DNA from: Tetragonia tetragonoides
Lineage: Eukaryota > Streptophyta > Magnoliopsida > Caryophyllales > Aizoaceae
NCBI GenBank assembly: GCA_038025085.1
Contig: CM076141.1
Span: forward strand, 16,804,001-16,868,000
Direction: 5' to 3'
DNA: 64,000 nt
The position numbers and the translations under genes were made by a program. The notes under the pieces are model-generated. The model had not been told where the DNA came from. It was given only the letters and a program-made list of their open reading frames with translations, and did no database searches. Each line of letters begins with the position of its first letter. Position 1 is the first letter of the stretch. Of this stretch, positions 12,870 through 23,027 are shown piece after piece.

Positions 12870-13390
12870 AAGAGGGGACATCGGCCATTGAAGGCTTTGA
12901 AGCAGCCATTGAAGCAGTCCCACTGCCACCAACTGCCACCATCAACCGCCACCCAGCTATGTGAGAGGTTCCTATACGCTCCTCCTTATCTTCATCTCAT
13001 TCTCACGACCAGATCTACTTCTTTCGCGTCCCTCTAGGCGGGCCGGGCTTCGTCGGCGGGAGGCACGACTTCAGCACTGCAAACCACCGTGCCGGGCCGG
13101 GCTCACCTCTCGCCGGCACAACTATGGCCACTGGCGATCCGGTCAGGGCGGGCTTGGGCCTAGCTCGGCCCACTGGCTACCTCTAAGTACATACATGGAA
13201 TATACTGCAAAGTGTATCGAGTGGGTGCTAGCTAGTTTGGTAATGCAAGGAAGAAAGGCGGAGAACAACTTGTGACATGTTAAGGGTTATCGAATAAGGA
13301 GGAGGAAGACCTTCGTCAGAAAGAATGTTCATTTCTTTGATGAAGTGGAGGTATTTGGTTATTTGGGTCGAGGTAGGATTTATTGCTCTC
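12150..13390 (+). pseudogene. copia gag/protease remnant split by a hAT-like insertion
   Basis: A zinc-knuckle-like stretch (CGENGHI and RCPK in adjacent frames, about 12205-12245) is followed by a protease segment reading LDSAASIYICKEQVMFDTL (12408-12465), which matches the copia LDSGASxHI active-site region except that the Gly of D-S-G has become Ala. The frame continues to about 12650, is interrupted by the 526-bp insertion at 12660-13185, and resumes downstream with basic Gly-rich sequence to about 13390. Stops and the changed active site make it non-functional. Confidence 0.7.
12660..13185. mobile_element. hAT-like non-autonomous element, GC-rich
   Basis: The left end TATAGGTGGCCACCGGG and the inverse of the right end, TAGAGGTAGCCAGTGGG, form an imperfect inverted repeat. 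The flanks GGTACATA (12652-12659) and AGTACATA (13186-13193) are an 8-bp duplication with one mismatch, the hAT length. The body is rich in GGGCCGGGC words and contains a (GA)n tract at about 12818-12870. It is much more GC-rich than its surroundings. Frames across it are Arg/Glu or Pro/Ala repeats and are not genes. Confidence 0.75.
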
Positions 13391-13421
13391 TAAAACCCAA
13401 AAAATAATAATATTGTGTTAG

Positions 13422-13437
13422 CACTACAAAAAACGGG
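13422..13437. repeat. Orphan CACTA-type end
   Basis: CACTACAAAAAACGGG has the form of a plant CACTA terminus. It sits 10 bp before the target site of the next Tourist-like element. No matching inverse end was found downstream in the window, so it may be a truncated element or chance. Confidence 0.35.
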
Positions 13438-13449
13438 TGTTTAGAATAA

Positions 13450-13750
13450 GGGTGCGATCTTTAGAGTTGAACTTATCTGAGCTGAATTGAACTAAATTCA
13501 ACACCATTGATCTGAACTAAACTGGACACCACTAAACTGAACTAAACTGGACACCACTGAACTGAACTAAACTGGACACCACTGAACTAAATTGAACAAA
13601 ACTTGATACGTGAGACAAAAAGTATGTTTCTGGACTCAGCACCATTGAACTGAACTGAACATTACTTAACTGAATTGACACGAGATCACCCTGAACTGAA
13701 CTGAACTAAACTAAAAATAAACTGACTGTGTAAGCTCTAAGAACGCACCC
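13450..13750. mobile_element. Tourist-like element with TGAACTGAACT repeats, copy D
   Basis: The ends are GGGTGCGATCTTTAGAG and GAACGCACCC (inverse GGGTGCGTTCTTAGAG). The duplication TAA lies at 13447-13449 and 13751-13753. The 301-bp body is mostly short repeats of ACTGAACTAAACTGGACACC and related words. It has no coding capacity. Confidence 0.83.
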
Positions 13751-13753
13751 TAA

Positions 13754-14382
<629 letters not shown>

Positions 14383-14424
14383 TAAGTAGCTGGTTTCGTA
14401 AAAAGAGATCGATTAACTTCGTTC

Positions 14425-14663
14425 AGGCATGGTCTTTCAAACTAGTTTCCAGTGTTGCCAAATTTCTCCCAATTTCATTCAGTTTTCGATTTAATAAATC
14501 CAATTTTGTTACAGTTTTCTCCACTTAATTTCTCCCAAATTTTGCTAACTTCTCTTAGTTTTTTTCCCGCGTCCACTAGAAATCCCACTTTTTTTTTTTT
14601 CTTTTTTAATTTATCCCAATTTTCTCTAGTTTTCTCCAGTTTTCAATCCCAAAACGTAGCCTA
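14425..14663. mobile_element. Degenerate member of the CCAGTTTTG Tourist-like family
   Basis: The left side GGCATGGTCTTTCAAACTAG and right side AAAACGTAGCC echo the family ends, and the inside has the same TTTCTCCCAATTT and TTTTCTCCAGTTTTC words, without the large microsatellite core. Target duplications are no longer visible. Confidence 0.55.
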
Positions 14664-15758
14664 AATGCCACAGTCTAATATCATGGGTTGCAACTTGGCT
14701 TGGCTTCAAGTGGAACCGTGAAGATTTTCCTTGGACCACGGCCAAATAAACACTGCGCCACTTGCGAAGTTGGTGTGTGCCATCTAAATCTAAATAAGAT
14801 GATAAATTTGAGGACTACAAGTTCACACGCCATTCTATGTAGGATTGATATGAGATTTGCATATTAGTCCAAGAAGCGATTTGCCACACCTAAACAAAGC
14901 TGTCAAATGAAATAAAAGTGCCCCAATCCATAACGTTATCCCCCTTGTGCACAAACAACCAATTTACACTTACTCACGAGAGCACCTACATAGGGAGACC
15001 ATTAAGCTATTGTCACCAATATAAGGGAAGAACCAAAATCTCTTTCATCATTAAATGACCGAGTATTATTAAAACAAAATGTCTGTTATGAAACCGCCTC
15101 GACATGAAGCTATCTCTATAGTCAAGAATGACGTCATGTTTGTATGAGGCGACTCATGTTGAGACCGCCTCATATGAGTTTTTGTGTTATGCAAAAATCC
15201 TAATATGAGTATGTTTTTTTCACTTACTCACTAATGAGTTTAATTCAATTAAGTGGAGTTCAATTCAATTCAGTAGAGTTTTATCCTGTTCGATCAGTGG
15301 AGTTCAATTCAGTGAAGTCCGGTTCAGTGAAATTTAGTTCAGTGATCAATTTTTCTCTCACAGATTACTATTCAGTTTAGTTCAATTTATTCAATTTCCT
15401 AACAACAACAAGGTACCACTTCATAAATATCAACTATGAGCTCTACATTTCCCAGTTCCTTTCACGTTTCTTTATTGGAATCTTATGTACTTATACTCGT
15501 TGCCCCATACTAATAAGTAATAATATACATATTTGAAGTGGTAGATGAGTGTTTATTCAACAACATGAACTTTTCCAAGCTTCACGTCATAGTTGATTCG
15601 TCACTCAAGCATCTAATGTTTCAAGCCTTGCTGGTTGTTGCTAAGGAAAAAAGAAAAATGTAACTCACAAACCCCAGTGCAATGTAGGTAGGTTACGTTG
15701 GTGGACATCGTACTATATGAGCCTAGTGACTCAAGTTCAAATACTAAAGTGGATTCTA
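14664..15758. other. Gene-free intergenic stretch
   Basis: No gene seen. About 15085-15190 is the inverted relative of the repeat at 3652-3750. About 15215-15400 is built from variants of TTCAATTCAGTGGAGTT, a Tourist-like interior without recognisable ends. About 15685-15757 has a SINE-like box-B word (AGTTCAAATACT) and is the site into which the next SINE inserted. Confidence 0.55.
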
Positions 15759-15775
15759 ATTAACGTAACATTGAT

Positions 15776-16010
15776 GAGGATGAGGTGAGATCTCAAGTGG
15801 TAAAATCTCCACCTTTATAACCTAGTGTTCAAGGGTTTAAATTCTCATTTATGTAGGGAGAATAAAAACTCTTTTGCCTTTCTTTGTAGGGAGGGTTTCC
15901 TCCTCTGCTTGAGCCTGTCAGCCCATTAAAGATGAGTTGGCTTGCCCAGTGCATGTATTTTGCGGGCTATTGCATACTTCCTTGAAGCAAAAAAAAAGAA
16001 AAGAAAAGAA
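15776..16010 (+). mobile_element. SINE with A-rich tail and 17-bp target duplication
   Basis: A perfect 17-bp direct repeat, ATTAACGTAACATTGAT, flanks it at 15759-15775 and 16011-16027. The body begins with a tRNA-like segment (box-A-like CTCAAGTGGTAAA and box-B-like GGTTTAAATTC) and ends in an A-rich tail (AAAAAAAAAGAAAAG). The 235-bp length, tail and duplication are those of a Pol III-derived SINE. Confidence 0.82.
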
Positions 16011-16157
16011 ATTAACGTAACATTGATAAGGGATTTACCTTTATTAATTTTCTCATAAAAGTAGGGTACAGAAATTTGTATGAGACGGGTTTACCACAAC
16101 TTTCAGTGGGACGAGATTACCATGAATTTCACTTTGACCAAATAAATTAGGATTTCA

Positions 16158-16369
16158 CCAACAAGCAGGGTGGTGGCCGGTCTAGTGGTTCCAAGTTTAC
16201 TCCCAAGTGCCTTGGTAAGGCAAAGTCATGGGTTCAAATCCTCATTCCCCCATATCTAAGTGCCTTGGTAAGACAAAGTCATGGGTTCGAATCCTCATTC
16301 CCCATATCTTGTGCGTGTCTTGTCGGCTTCAAGGTACTATATTAGCCTATTGTTCTATTTTGTCATAAA
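16158..16369 (+). mobile_element. SINE with duplicated box-B segment and 17-bp target duplication
   Basis: A perfect 17-bp repeat AATAAATTAGGATTTCA flanks it at 16141-16157 and 16370-16386. The box-A-like word is GGTCTAGTGGTTCC. A 53-bp unit containing box B is present twice in tandem (starts about 16205 and 16258), with GGGTTCAAATCC in the first and GGGTTCGAATCC in the second. The element ends in TTTTGTCATAAA. Confidence 0.85.
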
Positions 16370-16501
16370 AATAAATTAGGATTTCATTTTTTTTGCAAAA
16401 TATAACCTTTGATATTAATAAATTAACACAAAAAACACCTTTTTGAATCTTTTTTTAAGAAACCACATTTGTTGATATTTTTCTTTTTCCCAAACACATG
16501 A

Positions 16502-16908
16502 TATTTTGGGGTTTTTCTCGAACACTGGGAGTACTGCTTAACTGAGCGGTCTGATACCTGCAAAAGGCAGAATACGTCACTAGCCCGGAGGGGATTTTCG
16601 GGATCCCCGCTCCGATGCTTAAGTCAGTATTCTCTCTATTAGGTAATAACTGATTTGATTGATTGGGAAAAGTTGTCTTGTTCATACCTGAAATGACTAT
16701 ATTTATAGGTGCGGATTTCACGGGTCCTAGGCAATCTCCAGGCGCCACGTGGCATCCGTAGATAGGAGGAGCTAAATGGGCTAGTCCCTGCTTGACGCGT
16801 GTATCCACAGGGCCGCCTCTTGGATTAGTAGTTTACAGGAGGTCCATCAGGGTCCACGAAAGTGGAGAATGATCCATTGGGCCTGGCTAGATATTTTAGG
16901 TCATAACA
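16502..16908 (-). repeat. 3' LTR of the Tat element
   Basis: Read on the plus strand it starts TATTTTGGGG (the right LTR has TGTTTTGGGG) and ends TCATAACA. The second base at the outer end is mutated, so the canonical terminal dinucleotide is lost on that side. It holds a CACGTGGC G-box at 16746-16753. Confidence 0.95.
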
Positions 16909-16919
16909 TTTGCCCCTCA
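16909..16919 (-). other. Polypurine tract of the Tat element
   Basis: On the minus strand TGAGGGGCAAA lies immediately before the 3' LTR (TGTTATGACC), the position of the plus-strand primer. Confidence 0.8.
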
Positions 16920-17016
16920 GGAACGGTTTTGTGGAACCGATAGGAGACAAAGCGTTTCTGACAATTAATGCACTCGAAGGAGGCGTTTCGTCTTCTTTGA
17001 GCCTGGGGCGTTTTTC

Positions 17017-17024
17017 TATATAAA
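17017..17024 (+). promoter_or_regulatory. TATA box of antisense gene 1
   Basis: TATATAAA lies 95 bp before the start codon of the first plus-strand gene and about 100 bp inside the LTR. The spacing fits a plant TATA promoter with a 60-70-nt leader. Confidence 0.6.
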
Positions 17025-17118
17025 CGCTCGGTCTTTTTGTTCGTACGTGATTTGTGCAATTAGATTCTGCTCTTTCATTTGTATTGGTATCAGTAATCTC
17101 AATCCTTTGACTTTAGAC

Positions 17119-17676
17119 ATGGCTAATTTGTCTAACGAGGCACGGCAAGGTGGCTCCGGCAAGCGCCCTCGGCTTGCTCCTTCTTTTTGCCGACAAGACA
17201 GGCCGGCAACTCGGTGCTCGGTGGTGGCGGACGCGACTATGGATGCCTCCGACAATTCGGCTCTGCCCCGGCAAATAGTCCTCGGGCTTCCTTCTTCTTC
17301 TAACGGCATGGTTGCTGCAGGTACTTGAGCTTGCCGAGCCCTCTTATCTTCCAAGGGTAAAGAGATCAAGCTTGAGAGGGGCGTTTCGCCCCCTCCGGGT
17401 TTTGAAGGTCACCCACGTTATGGCCGGGGACTCGATGGGACGATAAACCGCGTGAAATATGAGGAAGGGCTTAAGACCAGCCTTGGGAGCTTGGGATCTC
17501 TTGCTCTGGACCTTTATGAAGCTGAGCGGCGGGTCGAGGCCGTTCAGGCGGAACTGGATGATGCGAAGGCTCGTGTTGCCGAGCTTAGGGGCCAGCAACA
17601 CCGCTTGTTTGAATTTTGTAGGTTTCTGAGAGACAAGCTTAGGAGGGATGCTGATGCCGATCATTCTGGTCGGTAG
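17119..17676 (+). pseudogene. Tat antisense gene 1: short coiled-coil protein, one stop
   Basis: One continuous frame from the ATG (MANLSNEARQGG) to TAA-type end after DHSGR, about 185 codons, broken only by a TGA at 17326-17328. The N-terminal third is basic and Ser/Ala-rich (GKRPRLAPSF). A Gly/Pro segment (SPPPGFEGHPRYGRGL) follows the stop, and the last 60 residues form a coiled coil (YEAERRVEAVQAELDDAK, then VAELRGQQHRL). I recognise no catalytic domain. A GT/AG pair around the stop would make an intron of only about 36 nt, too short for plants, so I read the TGA as a mutation. Downstream, GCCACTGCCCGGC and ATGAATGAGA recur after gene 3 as well. Role unknown; accessory to the retrotransposon is inferred from location. 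Confidence 0.65.
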
Positions 17677-18022
17677 GCTTGATTGTAATGTCTTTTTTTT
17701 TCTTTTTTTTCTTTTTTATTATTATTTTTTTTTGTAATGTCGGCCACTGCCCGGCTCTTTAATGAATGAGAATGATGTTCTTTTGCCCCAGAAATTAACT
17801 CTGATTGCTTGCATCTTGAGGTTGTTTCTGTCTTTCTGGTTAACCTGTTCCCCAGGTGTTTCTTCTCGTTTTTTGCCCTAAGAAACTCGTGGTGGGCCAG
17901 GGGGTTTTGTTGTTGACTTGCTTTAATGGCCAGCTGATTCGTATCTGTCAGCTTGACAGATGGCAATTTGTTGTTGGTCGTAGATGACATCATATGTTTG
18001 TTCTGTACTTTGGTTGTCTTGG

Positions 18023-18029
18023 TATAAAT
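18023..18029 (+). promoter_or_regulatory. TATA box of antisense gene 2
   Basis: TATAAAT lies 48 bp before the ATG of gene 2, which would give a short leader of about 15-20 nt. Confidence 0.5.
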
Positions 18030-18070
18030 GTGAGATCCAACTTGGTTATGCCTGTTGAGTTTCTCTCATT

Positions 18071-18742
18071 ATGGTTTCAACTATTATGATTTCCTCTGGG
18101 TCTAGCGATTCTGAAGGTGAACCTGAAGTCGTTAGCCGTTATAGGCTGCGAAGAACACCGAAGAGACTTTGCCGGGAAAGTCTTGCTTCTACGTCTAGCA
18201 CGCCTTTGCGTATTGTTCAGGAGGCTGGTATCCGGTATGGTGAGAGTCTTACCGGCGAAATTCTGGTCTCCTGGTATGCTTGGCATCTTGCGGATTCATC
18301 CTTCGGCAAGCCGGTGAAGTTAGCGCTTGCGAGTTTACTGGAAAAGGACATAATAGCCGAGAGAATTCCTTTCTCTTCGGCACTTCCTCTTAGCTGTCGC
18401 TGCTGCTCTCCTCCATCCGAGGGTTGGTCACAGGCAAGGTCAGATACCGAGAAGCGATCTAGTGGTGCAGAGGGTTCTCCTCCGGCAAAAGCAGAGGCTG
18501 CTTTCTCTTCGTTTGCTGATCGAGAGAAAAAGGTTGCTGATGTCGCGGGAATTAAGGCGGAGCTTGCTCGCATTCACTCTCGTCTTCAGGAGACGTCTCG
18601 AAAGATTACCGGTTTCGAAAATGAGTTGAAGTCGGCTCGCGCTTTGTACGAGCGGCTGGGCTCTCGTCAAAGGGAGTTGGAATCAGTATGTCAGCGCCTC
18701 CAAGGAGACTTGCGTAAGATGGGGGGTTCTGGGCTTGGGTAA
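18071..18742 (+). CDS. Tat antisense gene 2: basic N-terminus, C-terminal coiled coil
   Basis: An intact frame of 223 residues on the strand opposite to gag-pol. Residues 8-20 are Ser/acidic (SSGSSDSEGEPEVV), residues 22-35 are basic (RYRLRRTPKRLCR). A middle region (about 50-95) is mildly hydrophobic (YAWHLADSSFGKPVKLAL). Residues about 145-215 form a heptad-like coiled coil (REKKVADVAGIKAEL, then ELKSARALYERL and RELESVCQRL). No known family recognised. It is the only one of the four antisense genes without a stop or frameshift. TATA box close upstream; the next gene starts about 190 bp downstream. A DNA- or protein-binding accessory role is speculation from the basic patch and coiled coil. 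Confidence 0.6.
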   Translation: MVSTIMISSGSSDSEGEPEVVSRYRLRRTPKRLCRESLASTSSTPLRIVQEAGIRYGESLTGEILVSWYAWHLADSSFGKPVKLALASLLEKDIIAERIPFSSALPLSCRCCSPPSEGWSQARSDTEKRSSGAEGSPPAKAEAAFSSFADREKKVADVAGIKAELARIHSRLQETSRKITGFENELKSARALYERLGSRQRELESVCQRLQGDLRKMGGSGLG

Positions 18743-18816
18743 CCTTTCTAGGTCTTGTATTTGAACTTTGTGCCCTTGTTTGGGCCATGTGTACCTCTGG
18801 GGTTGAGTTATGCCCC

Positions 18817-18824
18817 TATATAAA
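18817..18824 (+). promoter_or_regulatory. TATA box of antisense gene 3
   Basis: TATATAAA lies 109 bp before the ATG of gene 3, in the 190-bp gap after gene 2. Confidence 0.6.
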
Positions 18825-18932
18825 TGTGTGAACTTTGCATTTTTCCAATCATTTGCTTTTCACTTGTTTCTTTGATCACTGTGTTTAGTGTTTTCCCTCT
18901 GACTTCTCTCTAAGAACTCTTACTTTTCCGAT

Positions 18933-21333
18933 ATGACTACCGAAGGTGTTCCGTCGTCATCACAGACTTCCGGCAAATCATATCAAGAAATTCTTCAGCA
19001 GGAATCTGTCGAATTGTCGAAAGCTGCCGAGGAAATTGCCTACTGGGCTCCAGACTTGTCCTGGATTCGCCGAACGACGACGAACGACGATCTGCTGAAT
19101 AACTTCAAGGGTCAGCTTGGTTTACCTGAGGTCTGTTCTCTCTCCTTTCCAGGCGAGGGCGATGTTGTCTTTTGCCCTCCTGACGGCGAATGTATTGCCG
19201 TGGATAATGGCATGATCGAGACGGGGTTCCGTCTTCCCATGCTGCCATTTGTTGTTGAACTCCTAGCAGACTATAAAGTTGCCCCGGCCCAGCTTCTGCC
19301 GAATATGTGGGCGACAATAAATGGTTATCTGGCGATGTGCCGAGTCATGGGGTTTGTCCCTTCGCTGAACGTTTTCAAGCACATCGTTATATTGAAATCT
19401 GCCGGCTCACAATCGCGTCCTTACTGCTACACTGCCGGTTATAAGCCTGGTTTCTTGCCCTTTCGCTATCCTTGCTCAAAGTATCACAACTGGAAGGATC
19501 GTTGGGTTTTTATTCGCCGGCTGAGCGGTTGGAAATATGTTCCTGATTTTAATGTTACATATCATGCCGTGCCGACAGGATATGATCTGATCCCTCTGTC
19601 GCCGAGTGAAGAGTTCTCTCTGAACAGTTTCAAGTTTGTCTCTGTGCTAGATTCTGCAAATAGGAAAGTGCGCCACCATGTCAGATACTGCCCTCGCCTT
19701 GAGTGGTTCAAGGATGCCGGGTACTTGATCTTTGCTGGCCTTCTCAAAGTCCCTGACGAGCATAAAGGTATGTCTTTTGTAGTGCCGGAATGATCTTCGT
19801 TTTAGTTCTTCCTCGTATTTTATTCTGTGTTTGGTTGTAGGGGATATGATAAAGTTGTTTACCAAAGCTCAACGGGGAGAGGAGTTGGACATAGGTGCTG
19901 CCGCTCTGGAGAAGGTGAGGGACTTCTGGTCTTTAATTGGGGTTGACCACATTCCTCTCGGCAACGAGGACCTATCCATGCCCGCGTCTTTTACCGCCAA
20001 CAATCCACTGTCAGTGGGAAAGCAGCCGAGCTTCCATTCTGAAACTTTAGCGGCGGCTAAACGCCGCTCTGACATGAAGAAGGCTCAAGCACGAGATCGC
20101 CGACCGCCTGAGGCTATTGAGAAGGAACCATCCGAGACGACGCTTTATGAGTTATCTACTGGGCCAAGGAGGACAAGTGGGCCATTCCAAAAGAGGCCGA
20201 GGACGGTGAGGTCCTCTGAGATCCCTGTCTGTGTCAATCCGTCCCTTGTTTTCAATTCTACTGAGGATGCCGAAGGCGAAGAGGTTCATCCCGATTCCGC
20301 CGCTGATGAGGAGCCTCGGAGGCCGGAAGCTGTGGAGGTGGAGGAGCCTCAGCTGAACCTCGTGCCCAAAGGCATACCGGTGCCGGACCAACGAGGAGAT
20401 GGGGTTTTGCTTGCTGGGAAATTGATTTCTACTAACAGGGCTTAGAATGAACCTCAAAGGAAAGTGCTGAGTGCTATTGCCGAATTGCTAAGAAGTTCGG
20501 CTGACGCGAAGGTGATGGGTGGGGAGCATTCTGCAGAATCGATGATGTCTGACCTTGTCTCATCTGCTGGAGTTGTAAGTTTTTAGCTGACTTTTGGTTG
20601 ACGCTCTATGCTTTTGCTGATACATTTGTTAACTTGATCGGTTTACATAATCTGTGCAGCAATTTTTTCGCTCTGTCAGCACGCTTGAGAGGCTGCGTCC
20701 CGAACTGGCCGACCTTCATTCTCTTCGTCGTCAGCGTGATGGTGTTGACAAGAAGATCTTGGATTTGACGGCCGAAGTGCAAAAGAGAACCTTGGAATCT
20801 GAGAAGTTCAAGGATGTGGCGGTCAAGTGGCGCACGGAGTTTAACGCGTAAAGGCCGAGCTTGATGGGATGAAGGCTTCCGAGGAGAGCTTGAGAACAGA
20901 GGCTCTTGGGAAGACGACAGAGCTTGAGGCGCTGAGGGCCGAGCTGAAGGAGAAAGCCGAGCTGATTACCAGCAAGGATAAAACTGTTGCAGACATCCAG
21001 AAACAAATGCAGAATACTCAGCTGGAGATTGACAAGTACAAACAAGAGATTCAGAACGCAACACGGCAAGTGTCTGGATACGACGCCTCTTCGTCTCGCG
21101 ATGAGGTCATTGCCGAGTTTAAACACTCCGATGAGTATGCTGTGCTTCTTGAGGAAGCGCTCAATCATGAGAGGCGTGTTGTTCGCGAGCAGGCGTTGTC
21201 TGACGTCTATGGTGTACTGTCCTCGGAGGCGGGTGATGCTCTGTGCACACTGGTTAAGGGAGTCATGGCTGACCGATCTTTATCGGATCAGAGGCTAATG
21301 ATGAAGACATTCCGTTTGGCAAAGAGTAGTTAA
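18933..21333 (+). pseudogene. Tat antisense gene 3: spliced 'putative gypsy type transposon' family protein
   Basis: Three exons fit on the plus strand: 18933-19767, 19841-20574 and 20660-21333, with GT-AG introns (GTATGT...TTGTAG and GTAAGT...GTGCAG) whose phases (1 and 0) agree with the coding frames. The product would be about 747 residues. Exon 1 holds a domain around residues 90-170 with FRLPMLPFVVELL, LLPNMWATINGYLAMC and GFVPSLNVFKHI, matching my recollection of Pfam 'putative gypsy type transposon' (Transposase_28), known as an extra or antisense ORF of Tat elements. Exon 2 is disordered and charged. Exon 3 is a long coiled coil (TTELEALRAELKEKAEL; DIQKQMQNTQLEIDKY). A TAG at 20443-20445 and a frameshift near 20848 disable this copy. 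Function of the family is not known to me. Confidence 0.78.
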
Positions 21334-21454
21334 TTTTGTCTTTCTTGGGAGTATTTTTACTTATCTTGTCCTTTGGGCCCGCTTAGGGGTGCGTTCCCAG
21401 ATGTAATTTTGTGCCACATGGCACTTTATGAATGAGAGCAAACCCCTTTTTGTC

Positions 21455-21493
21455 TATAAAGTCCTTCTAAATATGCCCTTTTTGTCTATAAAT
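21455..21493 (+). promoter_or_regulatory. Two TATA boxes of antisense gene 4
   Basis: TTTTTGTCTATAAA occurs twice 32 bp apart, giving TATAAA at 21455-21460 and TATAAAT at 21487-21493, a small tandem duplication of the core promoter. The ATG of gene 4 follows at 21573. Confidence 0.55.
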
Positions 21494-21572
21494 TCCTCTG
21501 AACTTCCTTGTCATCATTCATTCTTGTTTTCAATTCTTAAAACGCACTTGTTAAAATACGCTCTCTTGCAGT

Positions 21573-23027
21573 ATGGATCCTCCCCCTCATGGAGATCAGT
21601 CGATTTGGCTAAATTGTAGCATTCCACAGGATACACCGGCTAATGAAATAGTTCCTACCGGGGAAAACCAGTCGGATGTCAAAGTTGACGATAATAGCTT
21701 TTGCTCGGCTGACGTTCTAAACGCCATCCGTCGATCCATAAAGGATCCTCAGAAGAAAGTAGCTCCTCGCAAACGTGCCCGCCTTCACAAAGGGGTCGAC
21801 CCTGGTGATGAACCTCGCGTTGCCACTAGCCGTTCAGCTCGAAGTCCCATGCGTGCCCCAATTCTAAGGGCCGCCGGGAATCCTAATCATCATTTTGATG
21901 TTGACGCGAAAGGGGACGTGATAGCCCGGGAATCTGATTTTGCCGAGGATATTTCGGCTCCGGCTTTTGACGCCTATGAGGCTTGGGAGGCTGCTCGGAA
22001 AGCTGGTGCTTCCCAAGGCGCCAGTTCCAGCAATCCTCCTCCCCATCCGGATGGCTTTTCTTATATGAAAGCGATTGCTAAAGGTGAGATGGACAAGCTG
22101 AACGACTTCCTTGAGCAGATGATGGGCATGATTCCCGGCGCCGATCTAGACTTTCTCTGCAGCCTGAGGATGAAGCAGATGGACGAGATCCATCGCGTCC
22201 TTGTTGAGCTGATGGTCCGTGTTGGGGGTTTCTAGCATTATTTCTACGCCATGATGCGCCGGGCAAAAGGGCATGCCAGGGAGCTTCGAGAACTACGCGA
22301 AGAGAATAAGAAGTTGCTGGCGTCTTCGCAACTCGCCGAGATGCAGGGAGTGCAGATAGTTTCCGAGCGAGAAAATCATCTTGCCAAGATGACCGTCATG
22401 GAGCAAGAGTTTGAAGAGGAGAAGTCCAGGGGGAATCAGCTGCACCTGGAGAACCTGGCTCTTCGTGAAGAGAATTTGACCCTGCGCGAGGAGTTAGCGC
22501 GTTTAAAGGGCAATCATGCCGGCCGATCGGCTCCTTTGCGGCCGGAAGAGCCTAATATAGCGAGCGGCCCGGCAGAGTCTGCAGACCCTGCCGATCCTCA
22601 AGGCAGGGATCATCTCGAGGTTGCCCATAATTCTGATGACGGCCTTGAGGCGCCGGATTTTCTTGCCGAGGGTGACGGCAATGCTGGGGATCATGATCGT
22701 GAAGATTTGGATGATATCTTTGACTTTGACGATCCTATGGATACTGATATTCCACCGAGGCAATTTGCTTCGGATCCTAGTGACTTAGATGATGTTGCTT
22801 TGGGTTTCGCCGGGGGAAGCCACCCGGGGGAAGCCCCTGATGATCCCGGGGCGGTTGGTTCTCCAACGCGAATATCTGATGATGGAGGTTCTGGGGAGGA
22901 ATCCCCTGTTGATTCTGGAACAGAATGTTCGGGAAGTACGGCCCCTGATGATTCTGATTCGACTGATGCTGTCAGTGATGCTTGCATGGTGGATGATGGC
23001 CTTTCTGACGACGTCGGTTTAGGATAA
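21573..23027 (+). pseudogene. Tat antisense gene 4: coiled-coil protein with acidic tail, one stop
   Basis: A single frame of 484 codons broken only by TAG at 22233-22235. The N-terminal half has a basic stretch (KKVAPRKRARLHKG, residues about 62-75), a conserved-looking helical segment (AFDAYEAWEAARKAG) and a helix-rich part (MDKLNDFLEQMMGMIPG). Past the stop there is a strong coiled coil (ARELRELREENKKLL; EEKSRGNQLHLENLAL; REENLTLREELARLKG), then about 150 residues rich in Asp, Glu, Ser and Pro with many DD pairs. The acidic tail could be an activation or histone-interaction region, but that is speculation. No family recognised. Duplicated TATA boxes lie upstream. Confidence 0.62.

Noticed and set aside
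12634..12964. Arg/Glu- and Ser/Leu-rich open frames on both strands
   Set aside because: They arise from the (GA)n tract and GC-rich hAT-like insertion; no domain.
12660..13185. rDNA fragment suggested by the high GC content
   Set aside because: No recognisable rRNA sequence; ends and duplication fit a hAT-like element.
17290..17340. A mini-intron removing the TGA of antisense gene 1
   Set aside because: The only GT-AG pair there gives about 36 nt, below the plant minimum.
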